The notes: a model not told the origin generated them from the letters alone. DNA of 64,000 nucleotides from Tenebrio molitor (GCF_963966145.1 NC_091052.1:19902001-19966000); one strand, 5' to 3'; shown: positions 10,154 through 22,437, counted from the stretch's first letter. Numbers and translations: made by a program.

Positions 10154-10450
10154 ATGTGGGTAGTACCGAAGCGCCCCGTACTACCTAACCCTTTCATCGT
10201 CGCCTGGGAGATCCAGCCGCACGCTTCCCTACCATCACCAACACCTGCGCACCATCGGAACGACTCCCCACTAGGAGCCGCATCATCCCCTGCAGCCTAT
10301 AAAAGAGATGCGCCCAGGGAAAACAAGAGACGCTGAAAAGGCCTTAAAGGCCTTAAGCTTATGCAGCGCCCCCTTTGTAACTTGCCATAGTCCTAAGTAA
10401 ATTGAAATCTATTATAAAAATTAAGAAAATAAATGAAGTTGATTGATTGA
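10154..10450 (+). mobile_element. Non-LTR retrotransposon 3' fragment (tentative)
   Basis: A GC-rich patch in AT-rich surroundings. CGCTGAAAAGGCC followed by TTAAGC and GCAGCGCC (about 10330-10372) closely matches the reverse complement of 41345-41400, beside gag remnants. AATAAA and a GATTGATTGA tail end the block. The upstream GAAGCGCCCCGTACTACC and CCTATAAAA words recur at 32.59-32.75 kb. The 60-residue frame at 10154 is Pro-rich and not recognised. Confidence 0.5.
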
Positions 10451-10699
10451 AAACAAGAACACTGACACGAGTAGGTATGTTGGTATGGTGGAGTAGAAAT
10501 GTTTGGTTAGGATGATATCAATGATACCTTATGAAAACTATACATAAAAATTCGATTTGTTGTAATCTTGTGTTATTTAAAAGATTTCATTGCCTTTACG
10601 GCATTCGCTTTTGACATAATAAACAGATCGATCAAAAGGTCTAGCTGGCATCCTAGTAATATAAAAGTTACCATTTGGATATTTAGTGTAATTTGAATT

Positions 10700-10750
10700 T
10701 TACCAACTTAATTCAACAGGTGGTAGTTTTTAAATTTTAGCACAGCTAAT
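10700..10750. mobile_element. Family M MITE fragment
   Basis: ACCAACTTAATTCAACAGGT with GGTAGTTTTTAAATTTTAGC repeats the inner terminus of family M. No matching other end is seen nearby. Confidence 0.6.
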
Positions 10751-10800
10751 ACACATATTTTTATAGTTTTACTAAACGTCGGCCGTTACAAATCACATTT

Positions 10801-11366
10801 ATTGCAATCTAATTAAATCAATAATTTTTAAATATAGAGACAGACAAACTCTAGGGATATCTAAGAAAAGAAACATTTTTAATTCAGAAGCATCTAAGTA
10901 ATGACCAAAAATTAATGAAACAACCCTCGTACACCAAACTGTCCGAAATAGTTGCAGGCTAGATTTACGAGTTTATAACAGGTGATAATTCCCTTGCAGC
11001 GGGGTAGGCTCGATTCTTTTGCGGGCGGTTGTATACACTTGTATAAGAATCTTCGATGTAAATCATCTTCATAGACTCTTCTTTCTGAAAGTGCTTTCCT
11101 TCTTCTTTCGATAATACCAAAAAAATACCGTTCTGAACAAAAAATATTGCTCTGAAGTTACCCACTGCCCAACTTCGCTAAAACTGAAGTATTTGCTTCG
11201 AATGAAGCGTAAACTCTACCAAATACTACAAATCGAAGTATCCCCTGTAGCAATTGCTTCCCCCAAAAGCTTTTGCTCCTATGTACAATAATAAATAAAG
11301 TATAATCTGAAGCAAATGCTTCAGACTGAAGTGTTTGCTTATACTTGAACTTCAAGCAATGTAATA
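10801..11366. other. AT-rich spacer, nothing recognised
   Basis: Contains several GAAGCAAATGCTTC-like words near 11.16-11.35 kb but no conserved coding region or paired termini. Confidence 0.3.
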
Positions 11367-11368
11367 TA

Positions 11369-12549
11369 CCGTATGTCCCCGGATTGAGTTTACAAGAAGA
11401 AAACATTTTTTATTTTCGATTTTGCGCAAAAACTTCAGAGGAATAACATTTTTTGCTTCATTTGAAACTTCCATTTCCGTTATTAAAATCTCAGTATTGA
11501 TATACTGCATTCTTAAATTAACATTTTCTGTTCACATTTGGACTTAGTTTTTATGTTATAAATTGTATTATAGTTGGCCTTGGTTTTTGGCAAACCACTT
11601 ATTACTGATAGAAATAATTTCAACATGTAGTCTTTGGAACATAGGATTTATTTAATTCAGTGTTGGACCGGTTTTCGTCACATAAATACAAAATTTAATG
11701 AAAAATTTCCCAACACTTATGTATCACGCATTGATGTGCAGAAGCTTATAAAAAAGTTTCTAAAAACTGAATCAGTGACTAATTTATAAAAAAAATTATA
11801 GTGAAAACCTGCCTAATAGTGCTGAAGAACTAAAGACAGCGCATAAGGAACGCTGTAGCATCATTAACAATCGAAGAAGAAATAATTTTAAAGAACTTCG
11901 ATGTAGGGTTGAATTATGTACAGAAAACGGCGGAGAGTTAATAGAATACTTTTATAATCAAATATTGTTTGCTTTTTTCAAAAAAATAGGTAAAGTATAT
12001 TATACACCAAGGTGGAGAAGTTCATGATTATAACTAGAGCGCCAAGATTAGATCCGAGGCTCGCCGAGGGATGTAAGGCGCGAAGGCTACCGTGGTTTAT
12101 ATACTAGTTTTTTCACTACTAGATACGTTAAAACCCTTTCTGATAATAATTAATAATAAAATTATTTTGTCGGATGTGACGGATAGGAGTTGTCATTTCT
12201 AAACGATTGCTACGAAAATCGTCTACGTTAACCAATGAAATGAACGACAATCTTTCGTTGCTAGGTGACGGTTAACCCTGAGTTAATAATGAAAAATTAT
12301 TAACCGTGGGAGAGAAATTCTACTTCTGGGCTCGGTTCAGGAGTAAATAATGACGCCTTCTGAGACTAGTTGTGAAAAAAACATTTTTTCAGCATTTTTT
12401 TTAATTTTAATGTCTGTGTTGAAGAAGACTTTTTAATAACAGAAATGGGGGTTTCAAATGAAGTAAAAAATGTTATTCCCCTAAAGTTTTTGCGTAAAAT
12501 CAAAAATATATTTTTTTTCCTTTTGTGAATTCAATCCGGGGACATACGG
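11369..12549. mobile_element. TIR element with ~125-bp terminal repeats
   Basis: The left end CCGTATGTCCCCGGATTGA and right end TCAATCCGGGGACATACGG are exact inverted copies flanked by TA (11367-11368, 12550-12551). Similarity continues about 125 bp inward, past AATAACATTTTTTGCTTCAT. The 1.2-kb element has no recognisable transposase. Its interior near 12.0-12.1 kb has a GAGGCTCGCCGAGGG block resembling hairpin apices elsewhere. Confidence 0.85.
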
Positions 12550-12551
12550 TA

Positions 12552-13732
12552 ATATTTTCACGAAATTGCCAGAATTTAGAATCTGGAGTTTACGTTCAAG
12601 ATAGTGGACGTTATGATATGATATAAATACGAAGGTGGTTCATCGTTTATTGCCTGTGACGTGAACAGTGATTGAATGAAACATTGTTTTACAAGCAAAG
12701 GTTTGTCTTTTTTCCAAAAATAAATAAACCGACTATCTGTCAAGTACCTACTGTAAAAAGAAGAAGTCCATCAGGATATTAATGGATATTAATGAATTAT
12801 TAACCAAATTTGTGTCTTCGTGTCGTGTTAAACTTTCCAGAGAATCTTGTTACACAAGAAAACATTAATTTCATCCACAATGTGGTTTTCCAGGATGAAC
12901 GAGTCACAGTAAAATTCATAGCTTCATTTATAGATTAAATAGTTTATTGTTCACACAGAAATTTTCTACTTACGAACTATGTAGAAACATCAGCTTCACC
13001 ACCTCCTCGAAAACCACGATTATGGCAACAGTGTTTGGAATCCTGGGAATACCTATTTTTGATTAACTATTTGTCTGTGATCAGAGTGTAACAGAAGTGT
13101 ATTGTGGTGAATTAATTTCTAAAGTAAGCGAGGCCACCAAGAAAAAAAAAGAGAGACAAGGTCTTGACTTCCACCAGATGATACTTTGGTATAGTCGGTT
13201 CGTTGCGTGAACCTGAAGCGGGGGAAATAGGTGAAAAGGGAGGATTGCAATGATCGGGAAGGTATATGAGAGTAATCGAGCGGACGAGCATGTGTTGCGC
13301 TAATCGAAAGAGGGTGGCGGCGCTTTCGGAAACCTACTTGTAGGCAAACTAACCCGTGGTTTGTTTCGGCTGGGGACAAAAAATACATCAGTGAGAACTT
13401 AGCTTATTTTTTTTATCTATAGCTTAATTCTGTACAGGGTATTTCACGAGTGTTAATGAGCCAGACGGAATTGAAAATGCAACACAATAGTCACAATACA
13501 TTTGCAAAGTCAACTTGGCTATTTCCTCATGTACCCTCTATTTAGGAAATACAATACCCAATTTGAAAATAGATAAAAAAGACAACGCTGTAACCTGAGA
13601 ATTATTACCTCTACCTAGAAATACGTAATATTGTGTTATTGAATACCTAGCCAACCATTTTGATGAACTTCAAGTAACACAACAATCAAATATTTAAACA
13701 ATAACAGCTTTTTTTTACAATAAATATACAAA
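12552..13732. other. Intergenic, nothing recognised
   Basis: Mostly AT-rich. A GC-richer block at 13119-13390 has no recognisable frame. At 13435 a TACAGGGTATTTCACGAGTG end resembles a TIR start, but I find no inverted partner. Confidence 0.3.
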
Positions 13733-13768
13733 ATGTTGCCCATTTTCATTTTCATTTGGATGGCTGCG
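13733..13768 (+). CDS. Possible first exon of a secreted protein
   Basis: ATG at 13733 opens MLPIFIFIWMAA, a signal-peptide-like run, directly followed by the donor GTAAGG at 13769. Insect cuticle, odorant-binding and neuropeptide genes often have such short first exons. No second exon or promoter is identified, and a 12-residue hydrophobic run can occur by chance in AT-rich DNA. Confidence 0.15.
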
Positions 13769-13860
13769 GTAAGGATCATACCTCATGAATTTAATTACGT
13801 GTAATTATGCATTTTATTATTATTATCTGATAATCGAGAAAATTTATAAAATAATAGTAC

Positions 13861-13985
13861 ATTATGATACGAGTCTTATAAGAAGCATTTTATCGCACGC
13901 ACGGTTTTAGAACACGACGAGCGTAGCGAGGAGTGCCCTAAAGGAGTAAGTGCTATAAAATGCCTTATAAACGAAATGTCATGCA
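13861..13985. repeat. Large imperfect hairpin, GCGTAGCGAG apex (copy 1)
   Basis: Starts ATTATGATACGAGTCTTATA, as does 27233. The arms AGAAGCATTTTATCGCAC and GTGCTATAAAATGCCTTAT pair around the apex CGACGAGCGTAGCGAGGAG. TTTTTTCTACTTTGC follows at about 13991. The same layout is seen at 27.2 and 45.1 kb. Confidence 0.75.
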
Positions 13986-14445
13986 GTATTTTTTCTACTT
14001 TGCCACTTTTTCAATGAAAAAAAAAAAATTAAAATTTAAAAGCATTAAAGTTGAAGGATTCCACCCAAGGCCACGTCTGCAGTCCGCCGCGACACCACAG
14101 TATCCGTCAAAATTAAAAAATTAAATTTCACTATTTTTAGTATTATTATTATATCACGACTTTTCCTATTACGATACGCAAAACAGTATCGTAATAGCAT
14201 CAGTACGAACGCAAAGTTCACAGACGTTTATAGTAATTGTAAACAACAATGATCACAAAATATGTGATAAAATGAAATGGAGATATTTTGAAAGGTAGGC
14301 AACCAATAAAACGACTGTGCATAGCAAGTATACATATGTGTATGGGCAGTCTAAGACGAACTTTTCCATAAAACAAAAGATGAGGTAGCACTCTTGGACT
14401 CTTGATTTGTTTTCTTTTTGGTCACTCGGTATATTATTGTTAATA

Positions 14446-16120
14446 CAGGGTGTCCCAGAACTCGCGGATCAAATTTACAGTGCGTTTTCCTTGGTGATAA
14501 CTGAATGCAATAGCGTTTAAAAAAAAGGACAGGGTATAATCGATTTTTTGTAATGAATAATTCAAGTTGACCAATCAGGACGCTGTTAATTTGAATTTCA
14601 CGTAAATTTAACCAAAGGTTTGAATTGCCTAGCAACATAATTCTAGTAAGAATGGTATGGAATTTCAAGTAAATGTTTGGGCAACTGTGAAGATTTTGAC
14701 AACGTCAAGTTATAATTTGATTCGAAATTGTCAAACTTCGGCCTGAAATCATGTATACAGCTGCAGAGTATGCCGAAATGCTCATAATTTATGGAGAGTG
14801 CCGGCGCAATGCACGTGAGGATGCAAGGGAATATGCAATACCTACGTTTTCCATGACGTTTGCCATATCCAAATTATAACGTATTTCTATGGTTGGTGTA
14901 CCGTGCTCGAGACACTGGGTCCTTGGTGCCTACCTGACAAGAAATTGGTGGTCCCCCGCGAGAAGTTAGAACGCCAGAGACTGAAGATGCTGTTTTTCAG
15001 TCCTTTGATGACGACGGTAGAAGAAGTATATTTGAAAAACTATATTTACCGCGAACCTATCAATATTTTAGAAGAACTAAATGACCAAATTCACGAAACA
15101 CTGGCTACTGTTATTCCTAATGTGTTTAGACTGGCAAGGGAAAATTTAATAAAAGGAGCTCGCCTATTCCTTCAGATGAAAGGTGGTCAATTTGAACACA
15201 TGTTATAAATTATTCTTTTTATTTTGCATGTTTCTTATTTCATTTGTTGCATTCTACATCGTTTAGTTATAAAATTTGATCTTAAATTTTTACTAATAAT
15301 GATGCTAAAATAAATAGGTTAGTTCAATCCAGTTTTGTCTTCTTTCTTTCAGAACTGCCACTATGCTTGATTTGTTGCTCAAAACCTACGTGTAACTCCA
15401 GCTTTTTTAGCAATGCAAGAATGTTCCTAAAAGCCTTTTCTTTCATTTCGACGATGACTCGTCCCGCTCGTGTAGCTGCGCTAATACGTTGCAGATGCAG
15501 AGTGAATGCACAGGAGTCAGGATAAATTTCTTGTGATTCCGATTCACTTCACAGGCACTGCATATTTCACTTTTTACTAAGATTTTTAAGGTACTTAGTA
15601 ATATGTATTAATCACTTGACGCTACGTCGCCATTTTACCTTCCATCAACAAAGGTTCAATTCATCATATCCCTCCCGTCAATTTCCCATACCCCTCAAGG
15701 TTACAATTGCTCTGGAAATTTTCGCTCATAACAAACCATATTTCATTCATTGTCGGAAGAAGAAACTTCTTGCGTTCCCTGATTTAGATTCTATACAATT
15801 ATTCACCTGCCTTTGGCGCAATTATCCCATTTTTGGTTATTTCAAAAGTAGCTGTCATTTTTGACGTCTGTTTCCACAAGTTGACCAGATAAATATTGAA
15901 AATAATTTTATTATTCATCGAATTATACGTTGCTTGGCAATTGAGGGAAGGTACTCAATTTTCTCATAAAGGGAAAATTAGATCGAGCTCTATTGGTCAA
16001 TTTGATTAATTCATAACTAAAAAGCTGTTGCACCCTGAATATTTTTCTAAACGTTTTTTAGCTTCATTACCATCAAGGAATATACAGTTTCAATTTGATC
16101 CGCGAGTTCTGGGACACCTG
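14446..16120 (+). mobile_element. TIR element with DUF4817-type transposase remnant
   Basis: The left end CAGGGTGTCCCAGAACTCGC and right end GCGAGTTCTGGGACACCTG are inverted and flanked by TA (14444-14445, 16121-16122). The TIR continues through GGATCAAATT. The 1.68-kb element holds transposase pieces at 14751-15208. Confidence 0.88.
14751..15208 (+). pseudogene. DUF4817-type transposase, internally deleted
   Basis: ATG 14751 begins MYTAAEYAEMLIIYGECRRN, a close match to the DUF4817 helix-turn-helix start of a mariner-like insect transposase group. That frame breaks after about 30 codons. The frame at 14903-15208 holds the C-terminus, including NYIYREPINILEELNDQIHE and KGGQFEHML before a stop. 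The catalytic DDE core between them is missing. Confidence 0.8.
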
Positions 16121-16122
16121 TA

Positions 16123-17686
16123 TTTATAGTTGTGACAATTTAAATAAAGGAGATGTTGGGAATATTTTCAGAATCTAATGTAAGAGACGTTACTACATAT
16201 TTAGTAAATTAAATTAAAAGTTTAGTACATACAAAAAATAAAATCTCTTTTTGTATATCAATGGAATAGTCCTCGAAAAGGTGTCATTCAGAATAAATCC
16301 TTTCTCGTTTGTGTCTACAGTTGAATTTCAGGAAAATAGAAATTGGGAAAGAGAATATCATTGATTAACCTAGTTTATATATTTATTTTGTTATTTATGC
16401 AGTTAGGTACATGTTTTAGTAGTACCCTAACAAAGCAATGATGTTTATTTACTTTAAACACAGCAACGTTGTTTCAAATCTAAAAAGGTAAAAAACACAA
16501 AAATAAAATTGTTGTTATTTAGTTTGTTAATTAGTAGCAGAACGCTAACAATTTTGTATCCTCATTTTAAAGCGCCTTTTGTGTGAAGTTATGAAAATTA
16601 GACAAACTGCATCTACTTAGTTACAATTCTGCATTGTGCTTCTTACGTAATGGTAATTACGAGTGTGTCAACATCAACAGATGTTAAGAATCTGAATGAT
16701 GACTAACATTTTTCAAAAATTAAAACGAGTCCAATTAAAATTTATCGTATTATTTATTCAAACCATTAAGCAAACGACAACTGTCTTGTGTATTTTAGTT
16801 ACAAGAAGAAAAAAATCTTGTACCGATTTTGACAGTAGTTAATGTAGTAATTGTTATGAGGTGAGCGCTAATCAGATATTGCATGTTTACCTGCCTCCAT
16901 TACTTCTTCAATACCATATTAGTCAGTAGTCGAGTCCACGCGTAGGAGGACACGTGAACGAGCGTGGGTAGATGTTGTAAAAAATCTGAAATTTATTCTT
17001 ATACTTGTTCGTACACGATCGAAACAGATTTAAAAAAGTGCAAATTTTTCTGATACAAATTATTGCCAATGAAATGATTACAAGAGAAACAACTAAATAC
17101 AGAAAATCTGATACGGAACAGAACACTTTGCGGAGCCCACCTCGCGATAATTTACATACATCGAGATTACCATTATGGACAATCACGGTGATTGCAGCCA
17201 CATAATATTGAACAATATGTTTACAGAAATAAATAACGGTGGCAATATTTACAATGTGTAGGTTTCTCGGTCCTTACACCACCTACTTTTCGCTACTTTC
17301 AAATTTTATATCCTGGACAAGTCAGGGATTTTCATTTTTAATTTTAAAATAACCATCAGAGAAATTTGTTAAAGGTGTCACTTTGAATTTACTTGGAAAT
17401 GATCTTAATCTCTTTATTTCAAATGGCACACCTACATATTTTCATATTGGTTTAATCCGTAAAAATTCTAGATGAGACAGAGTAATCTTGGCGAGGCGTT
17501 GATAAAGTATTAGCAGCAAAACAAGAAAGTTATTTTGACTACTAATAAGATAAGCATTAATCCCTAACAGGTTTTTGGTCATTATTATTTATAATTGTAA
17601 GTGTTGTGAGATTTGGTTCCCAAAAAACGTATATGCCTATAAATTTTATGTGATGTAAAGTTAAAATTTTAATCCATGTTTATTTA
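16123..17686. other. AT-rich intergenic, nothing recognised
   Basis: No paired termini or conserved frame found. Overlapping short frames on both strands near 16.92-17.2 kb show no family resemblance. Confidence 0.3.
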
Positions 17687-17688
17687 TA

Positions 17689-18145
17689 CAGGGTGATTTT
17701 AAAAGTTGTGCAGATATTTTAATCACGAGCTACTGGCTTGATGTAGACCTCGGAAAAAATATTTAAAAAATCCTATGTCAAAAAATAAAATGACATTTAT
17801 TTTTTGAGCTACATTTTAAAAATACACCCTGTATATCATATTTTAAAAAAACGTACACCAATGCGGTTTCCTTGTTTTAAAGCATATTTCCTATAGGTTA
17901 CTTCACATTGGCGTACATTTTATAAAACATGATATACAAGGGTGTATTTTTAAAATGTGCCGAAATTTTACCTGCGAGGTTGTTTGACAACGTAGAAGAC
18001 TAAAAGCGATTAAAAAACATTGTAGCTCAAAAAATAAATGTCATTTTATTTTTTGACATAGAATTTTTTAAACATTTTTTCCGAGTTCTACATGAAGCCA
18101 GTAGCTCGTGATTAAAATATCTGCACAACTTTCAAAATCATCCTG
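17689..18145. mobile_element. 457-bp palindromic MITE, CAGGGTGATTTTAAAAGTTG ends
   Basis: The left end CAGGGTGATTTTAAAAGTTG and right end CAACTTTCAAAATCATCCTG are inverted, and similarity continues more than 65 bp past GAGCTACTGGCTT. TA flanks both sides. A second palindrome lies at its centre (about 17822-17945), with ACACCCTGTATATCAT against ATGATATACAAGGGTGT. Confidence 0.88.
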
Positions 18146-18147
18146 TA

Positions 18148-19092
18148 CAGTCTGATTTTGAAAGTTGTGCAGGTACGTGTTAAAAGAAGGCAAAATAACC
18201 CAACTTGCCTTATACAAATGTTAATGGCTTACAAGAGAATCAAAGGAATCAGTTTGTTTGGGATGGGATAAAAAAATTCAAATTTGGTGGGCAGTTTTGA
18301 CATACGACCAACCTAAAATGTCAAGTTTTTCTGTCATTCGAGGTTATGAGTTTCATCATGAATCTTTGATAAAATTTGTAAAATAATAAAATAAAATGCA
18401 GAAAACAAAAAAGAAAAAAAACTGCAAGCTTCAGCACGACGTGTCCACGTGTCCAAGAAAGCCGAAGTCGATTCAGAATGCCTCTGTTTTGACGAATTTC
18501 CTGAGCGGCGTTTTGAAGTCGCAGCCAAACTACAAACTAAGAAACTCCCAGGTAATTTGAAAGACGCCGAGTACTTGTTTGTGACTGGTTTTCAATTTCG
18601 TGAAGAATTTCCTCTTCTGCGATGTTCTCGTTGGCGGCCAAGATCGCGCTTATTCATTTCGAAACTCCAGAAATTGCGAAGATGCTGCACAACGTTTACA
18701 AAGGTTCGTGCATTGGGAAGTATCCTTTGAGGAAACCTTTCACCGTAGATTTGTCGTGCTAGCTTAGCTCTGAATGTCCACGGGCTTCACCATAGATCAA
18801 AAACCATATCAGTTTTCCCCAGGTTGGTGAAAGCCATTTGGGATTTAAATTGATGTTAAGATTAAGGTTCTTGTCAAAGTGACTTAATTTTGAAATAAAT
18901 GACAACCAAAAAAATCTACAATGATTTTTTCCCCATTTTTTTAATAAAATTCAGTGGCTGCCAAACTTTTTTTGAAAAACTTGAAACCACCTTTTCTCGA
19001 AAAATATCAACATTTGTATAAGGCATTATTGTTACCTATTGTGGAGTTCTACCATTGGTTAAAATATCTGCACCACTTTCAAAGTCACCCTG
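18148..19092. mobile_element. Second element of the same TIR family, sharing a TA
   Basis: The left end CAGTCTGATTTTGAAAGTTG and right end CCACTTTCAAAGTCACCCTG match the ends of 17689-18145. The TA at 18146-18147 serves both elements. TGCCTTATACAAATGTT near 18208 pairs with its inverse near 19012, a second inner repeat. An unrecognised 93-residue frame at 18449-18730 lies inside. Confidence 0.75.
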
Positions 19093-19213
19093 TATGTGCT
19101 TGATTGTGATATTAAGTGTTTTTTTTCTAGTTGTCAAATGCTTAGGATGAAAGGATCAAAATAAACCATATACGAGTACATAATTTGAAAATTTTAAATT
19201 CAAATTTTATATA

Positions 19214-19628
19214 CAGGTTGGCTACGAAAATTGGATTCACTTTTCCACATTTGCCCAAAAGATGGAACTACAAGAAAAAATGAAACGGAAATGCTGGCAA
19301 CATTGTTTTAAAAAAATATAGTTAAATGTTGGTTGTAGCCGATTACGATATGTGGCACGCTAATGAATGATCCTGCACTCTTACAGCTTCTGTTCTACCA
19401 GAGCGACCTTCTTTAGCAGGATAATACCATTTTATGATACTTATTCCTTGCTCAATATTAAAATTCATAATTTTAAATTGACAGTGACATTGACAATAAT
19501 TGTTAAAAATAGCACGAAATATTGAATTCGATGTTGCCATTAAATTAAAGAAAAACACTAAAAACAGCCACATTTCTTGGCAATATGAAGAAAAGTGACT
19601 CCAATTTTCGTAGCTACTAGCCACTCTG
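19214..19628. mobile_element. TIR element, CAGGTTGGCTACGAAAATTG ends
   Basis: The left end CAGGTTGGCTACGAAAATTG and right-end GTAGCTACTAGCCACTCTG block are inverted with a small gap, and the match continues through GGATTCACTTTTC. TA flanks both sides. Non-coding, 415 bp. Confidence 0.8.
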
Positions 19629-19778
19629 TAGGTACATACTGACAAGAACATGCTACCAATACTGCTACCATTTTCTATTTTCCAAATTACCACCATTGGC
19701 AGTCGCTATTGAAATGGATTTTTTTTTAATTAGATTTTACTCTGATAATAGTTATTTACACAATTAGTGGGATAAAAG

Positions 19779-19866
19779 CAATATTACAAGATTCGAGTGT
19801 GAAGATTGCAGATGACGAGGGCGTTAGCCCGAGTTCATCTGTAATCACACGAGTTTCCTGTAATAT
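19779..19866. repeat. Hairpin with ACGAGGGC-GTTA-GCCCGAG apex
   Basis: ATTACAAGATTCGAGTGTGA and TCACACGAGTTTCCTGTAAT pair, and GCAGATGACGAGGGC pairs with GCCCGAGTTCATCTGT. The apex matches those at 9.1 and 40.5 kb although the arms differ. Confidence 0.75.
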
Positions 19867-19956
19867 GCTTAAGCCCACGTGTTATGTACAAAATTTTATC
19901 TAAGACCGCCCCGGATTCAAAAGAAAAGGTAAATCTTATTTATTTCCGCCAGTTTC

Positions 19957-20092
19957 ATTACACCATTCAGTGGAATAATAACTTACTTATCCCACTGAGT
20001 GGGGTAAAGAAGCTCACTTATCCCACTGAGTGGAGTAATGAAATATGTCCAGCAATGAAGTTCCTTATTCCACTCAAATGAGTGGGATAAGT
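19957..20092. repeat. Cluster of four ~22-bp palindromes
   Basis: Four units of the form TTAyyCCACT-n-AGTGGrrTAA lie near 19957-19978, 19986-20007, 20015-20037 and 20063-20092 (for example TTATCCCACTGAGTGGGGTA). Each is self-complementary, and the spacing is irregular. Confidence 0.7.
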
Positions 20093-20099
20093 GTCATTT

Positions 20100-22437
20100 A
20101 TCTCACGGGATTAGATAAATGTATGAACGTGTATAAACAGAATCTTTTTTCCATTAATTGAAAGTGCATCTTCCTTGACTTGGAATCTGCAGAAACCAAT
20201 CGACCTTAACATTTTTTGCACGTACTTGACTTTAAATGAAATATTAGATTATAGATCTGACAGCATTTGTGTCGAACTAAATTACAGTTCGCCGTGTAAG
20301 ATAAATTATCAAAGAGAGACGGGCATATTAATTTGTTTATTTGCCACCGCCAATAAAAATTTCACAAATCATGATATAACACACCAGTAACTGAGTAGCA
20401 AATTCTTAGTATGACATAGATCTTAGATTAAGTAATAAAATTAGCAAGTCAAGTAGAAATTTGATACATACTTTTTTAAATAATTTTCATACCATTTTCA
20501 TTTGTTGCAGTGTGTGTCTTGTGTTTACTCATAAAATAATCGTTGCAATCTACACAGCGGCTCACTTTTTAATATTATTTCAGTGCCATTTGGAGTCGAG
20601 GCGACAGCGACCACGCACTTGCGTTGCGTGGAATGGAAAGTCTAAAATTTTACCATATTAATGGAAAACAACCTACAGATTCATCTAATAAGTGGCCACG
20701 GGAAAACACACTTTCTCAAAAATTCGACTTAATGTGTTTTGGTTTAAGTAAAAATAAAAAACTGCATTTACTAATAAACTAAATGAATACTTCTTTATTA
20801 GATTCGTACTAATTGACTATGAGATTGATGTAGATTTCTTCGAAACAGACCTTTCCATTATGGGCGATATAAGATAGGTGGCTGGCGGCATAAAACGTGG
20901 GTGTTTTGGCGGCTGGTTTGATCCTTTGAAGGACATGACTCACTCTTGCATAACATATTGCACTTGTACCTTGATTTTTTTATCAGTTTATCAGACCTCC
21001 GGCCACTGTGTAGATAATTTTATAAATTATTATCGACGGCCTTCGTGACCCAAACCTAAAGATGAAGTGTCAAGGTAAAATTTTAGACTGACTGTAAATC
21101 AATTGTTATTGAAATGTGACAAAACAATGAACGATTTCAGATTTTATTACCTCAATTGACAGAATAAATTTTTTTACTGTATTTTTATTAAATTTTTCCC
21201 AAATGACACTACCATTGATACTATTTAAAGATATTGTTTTAGTTTAGTTGTAAACATAATTTTATATAAGAAGTGAATTTTGTGTACAAACGCAGTGTAC
21301 TCGTATAAGTATTTATGAATTATGAAATATCCCTGCCCAGAAATGGACGGCTCTCTGAGATTAATAAAAATATCGATATATGTTTAAATTACATAATAAT
21401 ATATATGTGAAGAGATTTATGGTAGGATGGGTACTGAGATGTGTTCACATACATATATGGCAAAGATCCAGCAATAAATTAAGTCTCTTGGAACCTTCAA
21501 TGACCTATTCTCATGTAATTTACGTTGGAAGATGTTTCCCCAAATTTAAATAAAATTGGAAAGTTTGTTCCACAAATAAATACAAAAGTAATAAGAAAAA
21601 TGATGTAAAAGTGATTTGCTCTAAATTTAACAAATAATAAATAAGCTAAACGCGAGCATATTCCTTTCTACGTCATCTTATTACAGGTAATAAATTATTC
21701 ATATCATTACTAATCTTGTTTTTCAAACGATCTAATACAATCAGTAATTGCTATACAACCATAATGGGTAATTTCTTTGAAGCAATATATTAATTGAAAA
21801 TTAAATTGAGAATGCTGCTAGATTCGCATCTGTAAAAATTTTAAGAGAATGCGGTGCGCATTTCAATGAAATCTGATCAATTACGATTTCTACATTTGAG
21901 AAACTCAGCTTTAACCTGTATTACACATGGTTTACAGCAATAGATCAGGTTTATTTGATTCTGAAATGTATTTAAAATCGGAAACAATAATGTGTTAATA
22001 ACACCTGCATGATGTTGAGCTTTGGGGACGGCGCCAGGAATCAAAATAGACGCTCGTATAACTTCCGTCTCTATGTTTGTTGCGTTCTGACGGTTTCCAT
22101 CATCTTCATCTTTACGATTGTTTCAATTTTATTATTGTTGCTCATTACCTTAGGGCGTTTAACTTTTATTTCGTTCTATTTATAGAATTTCTCTAAGAAG
22201 TGCTTGAGGGCCACCGTATTTTATTTCAATATTTCTTGAAGTGGTAACATTGTTGTATTTTAAAACAGTATAATATTTAAAAGAATGTGAAATTTAAAAT
22301 ATTTTTATGCAATTTTAAGAACAATGGAGGCCACCGCCGTAGAGTATAAATTTTGCTTTGTAATCCTTTTGACATTTATCAAGGTGTAGAATAAAAGTCG
22401 AAACTCTGAAATAAATATGTATATACATATTGATTTA
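20100..22437. other. AT-rich intergenic, nothing recognised
   Basis: I see no conserved frame, RNA gene or paired termini in this 2.3-kb stretch. Confidence 0.3.

Noticed and set aside
14351..14668. 105-residue minus-strand frame
   Set aside because: It crosses the left TIR of the DUF4817-type element and shows no protein resemblance.
18449..18730. 93-residue frame inside a TIR element
   Set aside because: No family resemblance, and it overlaps a comparable frame on the other strand.
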